Positions 1 to 8,000 of a stretch of DNA of 64,000 nucleotides are shown here, piece by piece (positions within the stretch are counted from its first letter, which is position 1; the number at the start of each line of letters is the position of its first letter). The notes under the pieces were generated by a model. That model was given only the letters and a program-made list of their open reading frames with translations, was not told the origin of the DNA and ran no database searches. This DNA comes from Bacillota bacterium (GTDB lineage Bacteria > Bacillota > Clostridia > Acetivibrionales > DTU013), in the NCBI GenBank assembly GCA_023412915.1, contig JAEZRE010000019.1, positions 1 to 64,000 on the forward strand. Reading direction: 5' to 3'. Made by a program: the position numbers and the translations under genes.

Positions 1-102
1 GCCACGACTGAAATAGCGCAGGTAGGAGACGGGCAGGAGGCTTACCTGGTTGACAGCAAATGGGACGTAAGGCAACTTCCGCCTGATGCAATACCGGGAT
101 AG
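1..102 (+). CDS. 3' end of an upstream phage gene (partial)
   Basis: An open frame enters from the left edge and ends at a TAG at 100-102, giving a 33-residue C-terminus that ends DAIPG. It lies just before the recombinase and lysis genes, so it is probably the last structural (tail region) gene of the element. Too little is present to name it. Confidence 0.5.
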   Translation, partial: ATTEIAQVGDGQEAYLVDSKWDVRQLPPDAIPG

Positions 103-146
103 CAATAGCCGCGCACTTGGTATCAAATGCGTCCGAGAATAGGACA

Positions 147-176
147 TTAGTCCTATGGCTTTTAGTCCATTAGTCC
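147..176. repeat. Three TTAGTCC direct repeats
   Basis: TTAGTCC occurs at 147-153, 162-168 and 170-176. The first copy overlaps a small palindrome (AGGAC-4-GTCCT at 141-154), and a further inverted repeat (AAAGACCT/AGGTCTTT) lies at about 183-221. They sit 190-215 bp before the recombinase start. Arm-type binding sites for the recombinase or a regulator are possible, but the sequence alone does not say. Confidence 0.35.
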
Positions 177-243
177 GATGCAAAAGACCTATTGATAATA
201 TACAATAATTGTAAGGTCTTTGCTATAAATCTATATATAGCAA

Positions 244-276
244 AAGGAGCCTCCAGTACCACCTGGAAAGCTCCTT
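244..276. terminator. Hairpin after the partial phage gene
   Basis: The arms AAGGAGC...GCTCCTT and TCCAG...CTGGA form a stable two-part stem. No T-run follows on the plus strand; a short T-rich stretch follows on the minus strand. It may end transcription or process the transcript between the structural genes and the recombinase. Confidence 0.4.
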
Positions 277-290
277 CACACAGACCCCTC

Positions 291-344
291 GTGTAGGAGG
301 GATGATGTGCTTGCTAAATTATTATACCATTACGTCTCCTACAC
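291..344. promoter_or_regulatory. Inverted repeat in the recombinase leader
   Basis: GTGTAGGAG (291-299) and CTCCTACAC (336-344) are a perfect 9-bp inverted repeat with a 36-bp loop, ending 20 bases before the recombinase ATG and just before its AAGGAGG ribosome site. It could be a recombinase or repressor binding site, or an RNA hairpin controlling integrase translation. Confidence 0.4.
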
Positions 345-363
345 ATCAAGGAGGCGTTTTTAA

Positions 364-1353
364 ATGCGTGAAGAAATCATTCTAAGGATCCTCAATCGGG
401 CGTCAGAATTTATTTCGGTGGACCAAGCACAACGGCTACAGTTGATCATGCAGGAGGAGCTATATCATTACAATATTACTCCGAAATGCACGGATCTGGC
501 GTTAAGGCATGACTTGCCGAACAGGATCGGGTTATATCTCGCATCCAAGAAAATCGACGGAATGTCTGAAAAGACACTCAAAAACTATTGGCTGGTACTT
601 AACAAGTTTAGTCAGTACGTTGCAAAGGACGTTGATAAGATCACCGACATTGATATCCGGATGTATCTGGCAAAATACTCTCAGACCGGAATCAAAAACA
701 GTACATTGGCGACCTTAATTACCTCGCTTAAAGCGTTTTTTAACTGGCTTGTCGGTCAGGATTATATCCATAAATCCCCGATGTGGAATATTAAGTCTAC
801 GAAGGTGGAGAAGCGCCTCAGGAAGTCGCTGACAGATGAAGAGCTGGAACTACTCCGATGTGCATGTAAAACGGACCGTGAGAAGGCAATCATTGAATTC
901 TTTTACAGCACCGGTTGCCGCCTCGATGAAGTCCATAAGCTTAACAGGGATGATATTGACTGGATTAACAAATGCACAAAGGTAATAGGTAAGGGAAACA
1001 AGGAGCGAGAGGTATATTTAAGCGCCAGAGCTGTACTATTCTTAAAAAATTATCTGCAATCACGGCACGACGCCAAGCCGGGTTTATTTGTTGGAGAGAG
1101 ATATCCACACAATAACCTCAGTGGCCGGGGAATAGAGGACATTTTCAAAGAACTCGGAATACGAGCTGGAATCGCCAAGAACATACATCCTCATTTGTTG
1201 AGGCATACGATGGCAACAAATCTTTTGCGGAATGGGGCAAGCTTGTCGGCGGTGCAGCACCTACTCGGGCATGAGGATCCAGCTACAACAGAAATATATG
1301 CCCAACTCGATAAAGAGGATATTCAGTCAATCCATCGGAAGCATATAGCTTAA
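364..1353 (+). CDS. Tyrosine recombinase/integrase (XerD-like)
   Basis: This 329-residue recombinase cuts and rejoins DNA at attachment sites and probably integrates and excises the element. The N-terminal SAM-like DNA-binding domain covers about residues 50-130 and the catalytic domain about 150-325. The active-site residues are visible: R186, K210, H277-x-x-R280, H303 (LGHED) and the nucleophile Y312. The ATG follows an AAGGAGG site. Its place between a structural-gene remnant and the lysis cassette, about 5 kb from the presumed tRNA junction, is less usual than an integrase next to att. A XerC/D-like resolvase for a plasmid form is the alternative role. Confidence 0.93.
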   Translation: MREEIILRILNRASEFISVDQAQRLQLIMQEELYHYNITPKCTDLALRHDLPNRIGLYLASKKIDGMSEKTLKNYWLVLNKFSQYVAKDVDKITDIDIRMYLAKYSQTGIKNSTLATLITSLKAFFNWLVGQDYIHKSPMWNIKSTKVEKRLRKSLTDEELELLRCACKTDREKAIIEFFYSTGCRLDEVHKLNRDDIDWINKCTKVIGKGNKEREVYLSARAVLFLKNYLQSRHDAKPGLFVGERYPHNNLSGRGIEDIFKELGIRAGIAKNIHPHLLRHTMATNLLRNGASLSAVQHLLGHEDPATTEIYAQLDKEDIQSIHRKHIA

Positions 1354-1365
1354 TTAGACTCAGAA

Positions 1366-1398
1366 GGCCGGAGGTACGCGAATACCCCCGGTCTTTTT
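1366..1398 (+). terminator. Rho-independent terminator of the recombinase gene
   Basis: An 11-bp stem (GGCCGGAGGTA with TACCCCCGGTC, one mismatch) is followed by TTTTTAT, starting 12 bases after the recombinase stop codon. The recombinase is therefore transcribed separately from the lysis genes. Confidence 0.85.
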
Positions 1399-1474
1399 AT
1401 GCCGTCCCACAAGCTACGGGAGCCAGTTAAGGACGGCGGTTACATAATATCACAAAATAAACGGGAGGTGCAAG

Positions 1475-1726
1475 ATGAATGAGGCAATAATCGTTGCATT
1501 ACTAAGTCTGGCGGGCACACTGGCGGGTAGTTTCTTAGCACATCGAGTAAGTGCAGCATTGATAGCGTATCGGATTGAACAGCTCGAAAAAAAGGTTGAT
1601 AAGCACAATTGCGTGATTGAGCGTACATATCAGCTTGAAAAGAGGTGTGACGTATACGATGAGAAATTTAAAGTAGCAAATCACCGGCTAGAGGATTTGG
1701 AAGGAGAAATAAAGGAGGAGGTATAA
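1475..1726 (+). CDS. Small phage membrane/coiled-coil protein of the lysis cassette (XhlA-like)
   Basis: An 83-residue protein with one N-terminal membrane segment (about residues 4-30) followed by a charged heptad-rich helix (QLEKKVDKHN...QLEKR). Small proteins of this form lie just before endolysin genes in many Firmicutes phages and resemble haemolysin XhlA, a holin partner. The start has a GGGAGG site, and the stop lies 5 bases before the endolysin ATG. Function is inferred from position and architecture. Confidence 0.65.
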   Translation: MNEAIIVALLSLAGTLAGSFLAHRVSAALIAYRIEQLEKKVDKHNCVIERTYQLEKRCDVYDEKFKVANHRLEDLEGEIKEEV

Positions 1727-1731
1727 AAGTA

Positions 1732-2304
1732 ATGTCCAATATCATTAAAAACGCTATAGACTTTGCGGTGTCTATAGCGAAAGACAATTCACATGGCTAC
1801 GATCAAGGTAAGCGTAATGGCAAGCCTGACTACGACTGTTCTGCTCTCGTCATAGCATCATATGAGCAGGCAGGCGTAAAAGTAAAAGAGGCAGGCGCAA
1901 CATTTACAGGAAATATGCGGGCGGCGTTTTTGAAATCAGGATTTGCTGAAATGATTGATAAGGTGAACGCCAACACGGGTGCCGGACTTATCCCGGGCGA
2001 TGTGCTGTTGCATGAAGGGCATCACACAGCTATTTACATAGGTAACGGTCAACTTGTCCATGCGTCCATTAACGAAAATGGAAAGATAGTTGGCGGCAAA
2101 CCTGGGGACCAGACCGGAAAGGAAATCTGCACGAGGTCATATTACAACCATCCGTGGAATTCTATTATGCGATATGTTGATAAGATGATCGTAAAGGAAT
2201 TTCAGGCAGCTTTCGGGCTGGAGGCGGACGGAATAGTCGGCCCGATAACAAAAGCAAAAATGCAGGAAGTATTAACTTTGATAAATCAATATGTGAAAGG
2301 GTAA
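1732..2304 (+). CDS. Phage endolysin, NlpC/P60-type peptidase with C-terminal wall-binding motif
   Basis: This 190-residue enzyme should cut peptidoglycan peptides to release phage. The catalytic Cys lies in DYDCSALV (about residue 33) and the catalytic His in HHTAIYIG (about 102). This is the arrangement of the NlpC/P60-like phage amidases (Amidase_5). The last ~35 residues (EFQAAFGLEADGIVGPITKA) are a short PG_binding_1 repeat. There is no signal peptide, as expected for a holin-dependent endolysin. GGAGG precedes the ATG, and the gene lies between the XhlA-like and holin-like genes. Confidence 0.9.
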   Translation: MSNIIKNAIDFAVSIAKDNSHGYDQGKRNGKPDYDCSALVIASYEQAGVKVKEAGATFTGNMRAAFLKSGFAEMIDKVNANTGAGLIPGDVLLHEGHHTAIYIGNGQLVHASINENGKIVGGKPGDQTGKEICTRSYYNHPWNSIMRYVDKMIVKEFQAAFGLEADGIVGPITKAKMQEVLTLINQYVKG

Positions 2305-2313
2305 GGTGATTAT

Positions 2314-2667
2314 ATGGATTTCACGTCATTACTCGGTATTATAGTAGCCGCAGCTATTGCTCTTGAAAGGCTTGTGGAGGTAATAAAGCCTTTCTACCTG
2401 CAGATCAAGAAATATGTCACAGGCAAGGAATATCTTGAGTGCAGCGAAACTGAAAAGAAAATTATGACAATTCTTCTCGGTCCGGTAATGTGTATCGTTG
2501 CACAGATCGGCATTGATGTACCGAAGGTAAATGAGGCCGCACTCATCCAGTACATACTGGCAGGACTTGTTGCGTCACTTGGCAGTAATGTATTGCATGC
2601 AATTCTTAGTATAATACTGGCTATAAAAAATAATGCTGAAAACATTAAAAATGGAACGGTAGAATAA
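2314..2667 (+). CDS. Holin-like phage membrane protein
   Basis: The 117-residue protein has hydrophobic segments at about residues 3-25, 48-70 and 78-105 and a charged C-terminus. It lies 9 bases after the endolysin with its own AAGGTGAT site. Size, topology and position fit a holin that opens the membrane for the endolysin, but no family signature was recognised by eye. Confidence 0.65.
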   Translation: MDFTSLLGIIVAAAIALERLVEVIKPFYLQIKKYVTGKEYLECSETEKKIMTILLGPVMCIVAQIGIDVPKVNEAALIQYILAGLVASLGSNVLHAILSIILAIKNNAENIKNGTVE

Positions 2668-2672
2668 ACAGA

Positions 2673-2702
2673 AGCCCTCAGGTATCACCTGGGGGCTTTT
2701 TT
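2673..2702. terminator. Bidirectional terminator between lysis cassette and minus-strand genes
   Basis: AGCCCTCAGGT and ACCTGGGGGCT form a stem followed on the plus strand by TTTTTT. The stop codon of the convergent minus-strand gene (2678-2680) lies inside the stem, so one structure closes both transcripts. Confidence 0.85.
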
Positions 2703-2917
2703 ACGTTAAAGGCGACTATTGCCTTCTCTACTTCTTTATTCTTTGTCACGACTTCGATATCCCCATGGCCAGCCTTCATAAACCAAGCATGAAACCCTTC
2801 AGGTAAATTCCAACGAAATTGCATCTGCCACACATGCCAACCTGCAGTGCGGAACTTATTGAGGTAGTGATTGCATTTATCAATATCATTCATAATAATA
2901 GGCTTACTTCCGCTCAT
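2678..2917 (-). CDS. Small phage protein of unknown function
   Basis: A 79-residue reading frame with several Trp and aromatic residues (GWHVWQMQFRWNLPEGFHAWF), a composition that speaks for a real folded protein. It is not recognised. The start is uncertain: Met1 and Met9 both have only distant GAGG/GGAAG sites. It ends inside a shared terminator, which supports its being transcribed. Confidence 0.55.
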   Translation of the reverse strand: MSGSKPIIMNDIDKCNHYLNKFRTAGWHVWQMQFRWNLPEGFHAWFMKAGHGDIEVVTKNKEVEKAIVAFNVKKPPGDT

Positions 2918-2940
2918 ATAATGTCACAACCTCGCCCCTC

Positions 2941-3390
2941 TTATTTTGCTGGTTCAAATTCGATTTTACCAGTATTAGTATAAAAACTTCCCCGCCCATA
3001 ATACCGGAACTTATCGGTGTTTGGTATAGGCTGAACTATCGATATCGCCAAATCCAAATCATAATTATAGGCCAATTCGATTTTATCTATGAAATTTTTC
3101 ACGTTTATAGATATAAAGTTTGCTGTTTGGGGGCTTTGGTTTAAACTTACTGTGATTTGTATTGTTCCCGACCTTAGCAGTTCAATATTGCTGACTGCAA
3201 ACTTGTCAGTTGCGTCCTCTTTATCAATAACGGCTATAACATTATTTTTAAATTCATCCGGCAATTCAGGTATTGGCGGGTTATAAAATATTGCCACTAT
3301 AACTGCTATAATCACAATAGCAGCGCATCCAATTAAAATCCAATGCCACAACTGTAATTTTTTATTTGTTGATTTTGCTATCTCGTCCAT
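2941..3390 (-). CDS. Membrane-anchored protein of unknown function
   Basis: In 149 residues there is one strong membrane segment (about residues 16-38) followed by an extracytoplasmic domain beginning after NPPIPELPDEF. The outer domain has an alternating beta-like pattern. An AGAAGG site precedes the ATG. It lies between the small phage gene and the replication-relaxation-like gene. Function is unknown; surface exclusion or immunity would be a guess. Confidence 0.6.
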   Translation of the reverse strand: MDEIAKSTNKKLQLWHWILIGCAAIVIIAVIVAIFYNPPIPELPDEFKNNVIAVIDKEDATDKFAVSNIELLRSGTIQITVSLNQSPQTANFISINVKNFIDKIELAYNYDLDLAISIVQPIPNTDKFRYYGRGSFYTNTGKIEFEPAK

Positions 3391-3441
3391 GGGGCACCTT
3401 CTTTTTATTTACATCATATAACAGCATTTTACATTTTGCAA

Positions 3442-4038
3442 CTAGGCAGCTATTTTCCCGATAGCCTTTAGATCAGTATCCAACTGTATAAAATTCAACT
3501 GCCGACATTCATTTTTCAGTGGTCTGCTGCATATGGCCAAGATCGTCGGGAAAACGCCGTCAGGGAAAACCTTTTCCGTTTTATTTACATAATACGCCTT
3601 ATTGTATTTCTCGAAATCAAACGGGTTATTGCTAATTTGTACTTCCACGAAATAGAGATATGTGCGTCGGTTATTCTGTACCGCCATAAATGCATCAGGA
3701 CGGATTCCAGAAAGTCGGGAAAACTCAGGGACACATTCCACGTTATTTTCTCCAAATCGCTCACAGAGCCTTACAAACAATTCTAGCAGTATTAATTTAT
3801 GCTGGATCTGGGCTGGCTCCTTTATACTCGTTAACCAGTAATAATATCGGGAGTTCATATTGTTCCTGCGGCGTTTTAATATTCCATCCTCCACAAGTGC
3901 AGACAGCTTTTCCTGAGCTTTCTTAACAGGATTTTTTATCTGCGAGTAATATAATCTCGCAATATGGGTAACATCGCAGACCTTGAACCGTTCCATGAGC
4001 TCCAGAATGCTTTCTACTCGCTTATTTCTCATAACCAT
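3442..4038 (-). CDS. Replication-relaxation-like winged-helix protein
   Basis: The roughly 198-residue protein starts with a winged-helix DNA-binding region (RVESILELMERFKVCDVTHIARLYY...KLSALVEDGILKRRRN), followed by an alpha/beta domain with PDAFMAV and YFVEVQ. This form matches the replication-relaxation family found on plasmids and elements beside FtsK/HerA-type ATPases. The ATG overlaps the stop of the upstream ATPase gene (ATGA), so the two are translationally coupled. The family name is a judgement by eye. Confidence 0.65.
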   Translation of the reverse strand: MVMRNKRVESILELMERFKVCDVTHIARLYYSQIKNPVKKAQEKLSALVEDGILKRRRNNMNSRYYYWLTSIKEPAQIQHKLILLELFVRLCERFGENNVECVPEFSRLSGIRPDAFMAVQNNRRTYLYFVEVQISNNPFDFEKYNKAYYVNKTEKVFPDGVFPTILAICSRPLKNECRQLNFIQLDTDLKAIGKIAA

Positions 4039-5276
4039 CAAATATACCCCCTGACTCGTTCAACTGGCACAATCTTTACTTCATCCTTTGTGAAGGTATG
4101 TTTAATGAGTTTCTTCGCTTCGTCCTCTTCGATCATCATGCTTTGCAGTTCCGTGAAGTCGGATCCATTCTTCAGGAGACCATGCCCGAAGCCACGGAGC
4201 TTCTCCAACCCGTATTTTCCAATGATGATTTCACTATTTACGTTCGTTGATGTCTTCAGGCCAAGTACATTGCCTATGTTTGCTTTAATTTTACCGTTCA
4301 ATATGTCCTTATCCGGTCTTTGGGTAGCCAAAACTAGATGAATGCCGACAGCCCTGGCCTTACGCGCTATGTAATGTACGCTATCGATAATATCATCGTT
4401 GTCTGCCAGGTCCGCAAATTCATCCACTACAATGAGCATGTATTTAAGCTTATCTTTTACCTTTCGGTTGTAACTTTTTATATTAGTGCAGCCGGCTCTT
4501 TCGAGCTTTCGGTACCGGTTATCAGTTTCAAAGGTGATCTCCGACAGCATGGCACGGATCTCATCATCCTCCCGAGCAAATCCCTTGACTAATTTACACC
4601 GGCGGAAGATAGAGAACTCAACGCGCTTTGGGTCTATGAGGTAAATTTCAATATCTTGTTTGTCGAGGATTAGCTGTGTGATGATTCCACGGAGTAAGAC
4701 TGATTTACCGGAGTTCGTTTCGCCAGCTACTAAAAGGTGAGGCGATGGAGCCGATGCCAGATCCAGTTTAACAATACCATCCAGAGAGTAACCCAGAATA
4801 ATCTCCAGAGGATTCTTGGTATGAATCTGTGTAAACGGATAAGTCTTATGAATTTTACCTTCCTTGGTCGACATGATAAGCATACCATTATTGTAATCAA
4901 ACTTCACGGACGCATTAAGAGCCTGAGATATGTTTTGTTCTTTTTGCTTGAATTGTTCCAAACATAATCCCTTCGGCATAGATAAAACATAGTCCTTGCC
5001 GTTGTCCGACCGTATAGTTTTACGTTTCTTGGGCACAATAATCTTATCATCGACACTACGGATAAACAGACTGCAGTTGATAAATAATTCTTCCATTTTG
5101 GTATAAGGCTTGTGGAGCAAAGCATACAGGCATACTGCCGCCCCCGTGCCCACCGTCACCCAGCAGACGAGCTGCGAGACGTGCTGAGGATGGCGCAGCT
5201 GGGTATTCCACAATACCCCCAAAAGCCCGAGCGCCCCCAAACCTAGCCCACTGGCACCCACTCCCGATTCGGTCAT
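4038..5276 (-). CDS. FtsK/HerA-type DNA-translocating ATPase with N-terminal membrane anchor
   Basis: This 412-residue protein should pump or transfer element DNA at the membrane. A Gly-rich N-terminus leads into hydrophobic stretches at about residues 8-22 and 33-53. The FtsK/SpoIIIE domain covers about 145-380, with Walker A GETNSGKS at 185-192 and Walker B LIVVDEFADL at 281-290. The C-terminal gamma domain of FtsK is absent, as in conjugation and phage-plasmid versions. AGAAGGAG precedes the ATG. It heads a two-gene operon with the replication-relaxation-like gene. Confidence 0.82.
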   Translation of the reverse strand: MTESGVGASGLGLGALGLLGVLWNTQLRHPQHVSQLVCWVTVGTGAAVCLYALLHKPYTKMEELFINCSLFIRSVDDKIIVPKKRKTIRSDNGKDYVLSMPKGLCLEQFKQKEQNISQALNASVKFDYNNGMLIMSTKEGKIHKTYPFTQIHTKNPLEIILGYSLDGIVKLDLASAPSPHLLVAGETNSGKSVLLRGIITQLILDKQDIEIYLIDPKRVEFSIFRRCKLVKGFAREDDEIRAMLSEITFETDNRYRKLERAGCTNIKSYNRKVKDKLKYMLIVVDEFADLADNDDIIDSVHYIARKARAVGIHLVLATQRPDKDILNGKIKANIGNVLGLKTSTNVNSEIIIGKYGLEKLRGFGHGLLKNGSDFTELQSMMIEEDEAKKLIKHTFTKDEVKIVPVERVRGYI

Positions 5277-5364
5277 CTTATTCTCCTTCTCATCTGCCCA
5301 TTATATTTTCGATAAAACATTTATATATAGCAGTTTTAGCCCAATAAGACAGGCAGACCGTAAT

Positions 5365-5382
5365 ACCGGTATATGTACCGGT
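5365..5382. promoter_or_regulatory. ACCGGT-6-ACCGGT operator candidate
   Basis: Two ACCGGT palindromes are separated by six A/T-rich bases, about 90 bp upstream of the ATPase start and between it and a Cro/CI-type regulator gene. This suits a repressor site controlling the ATPase operon. Confidence 0.4.
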
Positions 5383-5462
5383 GCATTCCCTGGTATATTG
5401 TATTTAAGAAGGATAGAAGTGATGTATGTCCCATGGAAATAAATTCAATAAGTTTAGATTTT

Positions 5463-5660
5463 TTAATCGGAAAGATAGAAGATGCTTTCGACTGATCTAT
5501 TTAACTTGTTGGCTATTATTAGCATAGTTTCTGCTGATGGAGATGAGGAATTCTCGTAATGGTTATATTTACGATAATCTATACTTAGCAACTCTGCGAA
5601 CTCTTTTTGATTCATCATATATTCTTTCATCCGGATCTCTTTGAGACGGTTTTGAACCAT
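5463..5660 (-). CDS. Cro/CI-type helix-turn-helix regulator
   Basis: An approximately 65-residue single-domain HTH_3 protein (NQKEFAELLSIDYRKYNHYENSSSPSAETMLIIANKLNRSVESIF). The start chosen is the ATG after GGGTGAT; an in-frame GTG lies 9 bases upstream. It is one of two small regulators before the ATPase operon and may control lysogeny or replication. Confidence 0.8.
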   Translation of the reverse strand: MVQNRLKEIRMKEYMMNQKEFAELLSIDYRKYNHYENSSSPSAETMLIIANKLNRSVESIFYLSD

Positions 5661-5789
5661 TATAATCACCCGATATATGGTTTCGGTAGGTATAGTTCAA
5701 TATCCTTTATTTCCGATGGTGTTTATTGAAAAATAGAAGATACCCCAACATTTGACTGTAGATTTGCGAATGTCTGTAGAGGGCGATTA

Positions 5790-6002
5790 TTATGATTCTC
5801 TATCCGGAATGTATTCAATTAGGTCTCCAGCAGTACAATCAAGGGCTTTGCAGATTAGATCTATATGTTCGAGGCTTATGCGTTCCGTGAATTCGTGGTA
5901 CATATCAGTTAAAGTATTATATCTTATTCCGGTTATCCTGGATAAATCGGCGACTTTCCATTTCTTTTTTGCGAGCAGTACGGCTAAATTTACCCTTACC
6001 AT
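5790..6002 (-). CDS. Cro/CI-type helix-turn-helix regulator (YozG-like)
   Basis: A 70-residue protein almost wholly made of an HTH_26-type domain (LAVLLAKKKWKVADLSRITGIRYNTLTDMYHE...LDLICKALDCTAGDLIEY). AGGGAG precedes the ATG. The AT-rich gap to the divergent small ORF at 6244 probably holds promoters for both directions, the usual layout of a phage genetic switch. Confidence 0.8.
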   Translation of the reverse strand: MVRVNLAVLLAKKKWKVADLSRITGIRYNTLTDMYHEFTERISLEHIDLICKALDCTAGDLIEYIPDRES

Positions 6003-6243
6003 CTAGGTACATCTCCCTACTCAATAATGGGTAAATATTATCATAAAATGTTACAATTATCTTACAGATGTTGAAAATAATCAATAATTGATATAGAATG
6101 GTTATGTAAATTACTGTAATACATCATATTGTATGGATCAAATGTCAAGCACAAGTCTAAAAATTTTATGGTTGATTTTCCAAGCGGCAGATGTAAAATA
6201 AAATAAAAGAACTAACGTTCGGAGTAAAAGGAGATGTAAATTA

Positions 6244-6423
6244 ATGCAATCTGAGGCCCACTGTAAAATAAAGGCCGAGATACTTCTAAACGAACTAATG
6301 AAAACATTTCATGAAAATTACTGTAAGGACGAAAAAATCATATCCGAGGTTTCGAAAATTCTACTTCAAAAAACCGGTAACGATAATTTAGGATCCATAT
6401 GCCGTCAAATAATCAATTTTTAA
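6244..6423 (+). CDS. Small element-borne protein, 59 residues
   Basis: A short ORF beginning MQSEAHCKIKAEILL with a clear AAAAGGAG ribosome site 12 bases before its ATG, divergent from the regulator at 5790-6002. It is helical and charged, contains three Cys and matches nothing I recognise. Its position next to the presumed attachment site would suit an excisionase or antirepressor, but that is only a guess. Confidence 0.5.
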   Translation: MQSEAHCKIKAEILLNELMKTFHENYCKDEKIISEVSKILLQKTGNDNLGSICRQIINF

Positions 6424-6464
6424 AAATGTCACAATAATGTCACAATGAAAGCCAGAAAAATCAG

Positions 6465-6499
6465 AAAAAAGGCACTCAGGTAAAAATCCTGAATGCCTT
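6465..6499 (-). terminator. Terminator downstream of tRNA-Ser(GGA)
   Basis: AAGGCA-CTCAGG (6469-6480) pairs with CCTGA-ATGCCTT (6488-6499). On the minus strand the stem is followed by TTTTTT, so it ends the tRNA transcript 9 bases past the CCA end. Confidence 0.8.
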
Positions 6500-6507
6500 G
6501 ATTCTAC

Positions 6508-6598
6508 TGGCGGAGAGAAAGAGATTCGAACTCTTGGAACGGGTTAACGTTCACACGATTTCCAGTCGTGCGCCTTAGACCAGCTCAGCCATCTCTCC
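6508..6598 (-). tRNA. tRNA-Ser (anticodon GGA)
   Basis: The 7-bp acceptor stem GGAGAGA/TCTCTCC, discriminator G and encoded CCA, a long class II variable arm, a TTCGAATC T-loop and anticodon loop CTGGAAA (GGA, reading TCC/TCT) are all visible. The 3' end faces the mobile element, making it the probable integration site; the element would have restored the tRNA 3' end. Confidence 0.96.
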
Positions 6599-6654
6599 AT
6601 AATGACCGGGTCAATACATAAACGCGATATAAGGCACTTCCGTGCCGCTTAATC

Positions 6655-6683
6655 ATTTTACAATAGATAGCCCGCCTTGTCAA
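6655..6683 (-). promoter_or_regulatory. Promoter of tRNA-Ser(GGA)
   Basis: On the minus strand TTGACA is followed after exactly 17 bases by TAAAAT, about 57 bp before the tRNA. A small GGCAC-TTCC-GTGCC hairpin (6632-6645) lies in the transcribed leader. Confidence 0.8.
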
Positions 6684-6745
6684 TGAAAAGTGGACGCGTG
6701 GCATTAAGTGGATAAGCAGGCGGCTTGATCCGGAACATGACGCCG

Positions 6746-6776
6746 AATAGCCAATTAGCCGATTAGCCAATTAGCC
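6746..6776. repeat. 8-bp tandem repeat (AATTAGCC type, four copies)
   Basis: AATAGCC, AATTAGCC, GATTAGCC and AATTAGCC follow one another in non-coding DNA between the tRNA promoter and the AEC transporter gene. Confidence 0.7.
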
Positions 6777-6838
6777 GAGTAGGCTAATATGAGTGACGTC
6801 ATTTACCTGGATCGCTATCTATCGGCAAAGCCTCGCTT

Positions 6839-7762
6839 CTACATATACTTGTTCAAAAGGAATATCAGTATGGATAGCGTGATCGGGCTGAGCAGCGTAG
6901 AAACCAGGACATTCTGGGAGGCGTATTCGGGCTCGTTGTCGAATTCGCGCGCGAGGATCGCCGTGTTTACGGCCGTGGGCGTTGCGACTCCGATGATCAT
7001 CGCTTTCGCGAGGTCTCCCTGTACCCCGAGCAAAAGTATCAGCAGAAAGCCAAGAGCAGGGGAGAGGACAAGCCTGATGCTGGAGGACAGCAGGACATCT
7101 TTGATATTTATCTTTGCGGTTACCTCTGCAAGCTGCACTCCGAGTGTTAGCAGTGCCACGCCTATAAAGCCTCCCGACAGGTAACGGAGTGGCGCCAGTA
7201 TGGGCTCCGGCACGGTAAAACCGACCACCTTCACGATAATGACGATGGTGAGTACATAGATCGAGGGCATGATAAGGACATTTTTCAAAGCCTTTTTGTA
7301 CGAGGATTTACCCGAGCTTGCCTGGAATACTCCGAAGGTGCTCGTCGATATATTCTGCGTCAGCATGATGAATATCTGCGACGCGGTTGCGATGGCGCTT
7401 CCCTTGAATACCAGATCGATTAGCGGCAGTCCGTAATTTCCGCTGTTGAAGAACAGAAGAGTGTTGCAAAACGCCTTCTTTTTACCGCGCGGGTACTTGT
7501 AGAGTCTGGAAAGCAGCTCCCCGAGCAGCAGCATGAAAGCCTGCACAATCATTATATAGGCTACCACCTGCCCAACGAAGGCCATCGATACCTTGGCCTC
7601 ATATATTTTCATGAATAGTACGGCGGGGATGAACAGATAGATATTGATGCGGGAAAAGGTGCGAGTGTCCATCCTGAATTTTTTCTGTGCAAGGTAACCG
7701 GCGGCGACGATAAGAAAAATCGGTAGTATGGTGTTTGTTACGATGTAGACAAAAGTGGACAA
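6839..7762 (-). CDS. AEC-family (auxin efflux carrier-like) transporter
   Basis: A membrane protein of about 307 residues with roughly ten hydrophobic segments in two similar halves. The N-terminus (ILPIFLIVAAGYLAQKKFRMD) is typical of bacterial AEC carriers, which move malate or other organic acids; the substrate cannot be read from sequence. The start is TTG: GGGGGAT lies too close to the first TTG and 7 bases from the second, so 7762 is preferred. It stands alone between the tRNA and a convergently oriented neighbourhood. Confidence 0.88.
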   Translation of the reverse strand: MSTFVYIVTNTILPIFLIVAAGYLAQKKFRMDTRTFSRINIYLFIPAVLFMKIYEAKVSMAFVGQVVAYIMIVQAFMLLLGELLSRLYKYPRGKKKAFCNTLLFFNSGNYGLPLIDLVFKGSAIATASQIFIMLTQNISTSTFGVFQASSGKSSYKKALKNVLIMPSIYVLTIVIIVKVVGFTVPEPILAPLRYLSGGFIGVALLTLGVQLAEVTAKINIKDVLLSSSIRLVLSPALGFLLILLLGVQGDLAKAMIIGVATPTAVNTAILAREFDNEPEYASQNVLVSTLLSPITLSILIFLLNKYM

Positions 7763-7811
7763 CGGCAATCCCCCTGTATTTGCGGCCTATATGACGATCC
7801 TGTAATACTGT

Positions 7812-7859
7812 GCCTCCGGATCGGCTAAGTTAAAAACTGCCGAAGCCTCCGGATCGGCT
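7812..7859. repeat. 15-bp direct repeat GCCTCCGGATCGGCT
   Basis: Two exact copies (7812-7826 and 7845-7859), 33 bp apart, occur in the gap between the AEC gene and the sensor kinase. A third, broken AATCGGCT copy follows near 7882. No function is apparent. Confidence 0.7.
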
Positions 7860-8000
7860 TACGAAACCGCTAAAACAGTGAATCGGCTGCAGCAGGCCCT
7901 GTATTGTTTATCTGCTAATTGTAATACAATGCCGGGGAATTGTAAAATGTATTTGCTGCATATATAATGAACTCCGGCTGCTACCGGACTATGTATGCAT

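Larger units (their letters stand above)
1..6507. mobile_element. Right end of an integrated phage or phage-plasmid (continues left of window)
   Basis: The stretch holds a tyrosine recombinase, a lysis cassette, a replication-relaxation/FtsK pair and two Cro/CI-type regulators, and is visibly more AT-rich than the DNA after 6600. It stops at the 3' end of a tRNA-Ser gene, a usual target of tyrosine recombinases. The left end and the second copy of the attachment core lie outside the window, so the boundary at the tRNA is inferred. The plasmid-like replication genes suggest it may also replicate outside the chromosome. Confidence 0.72.
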
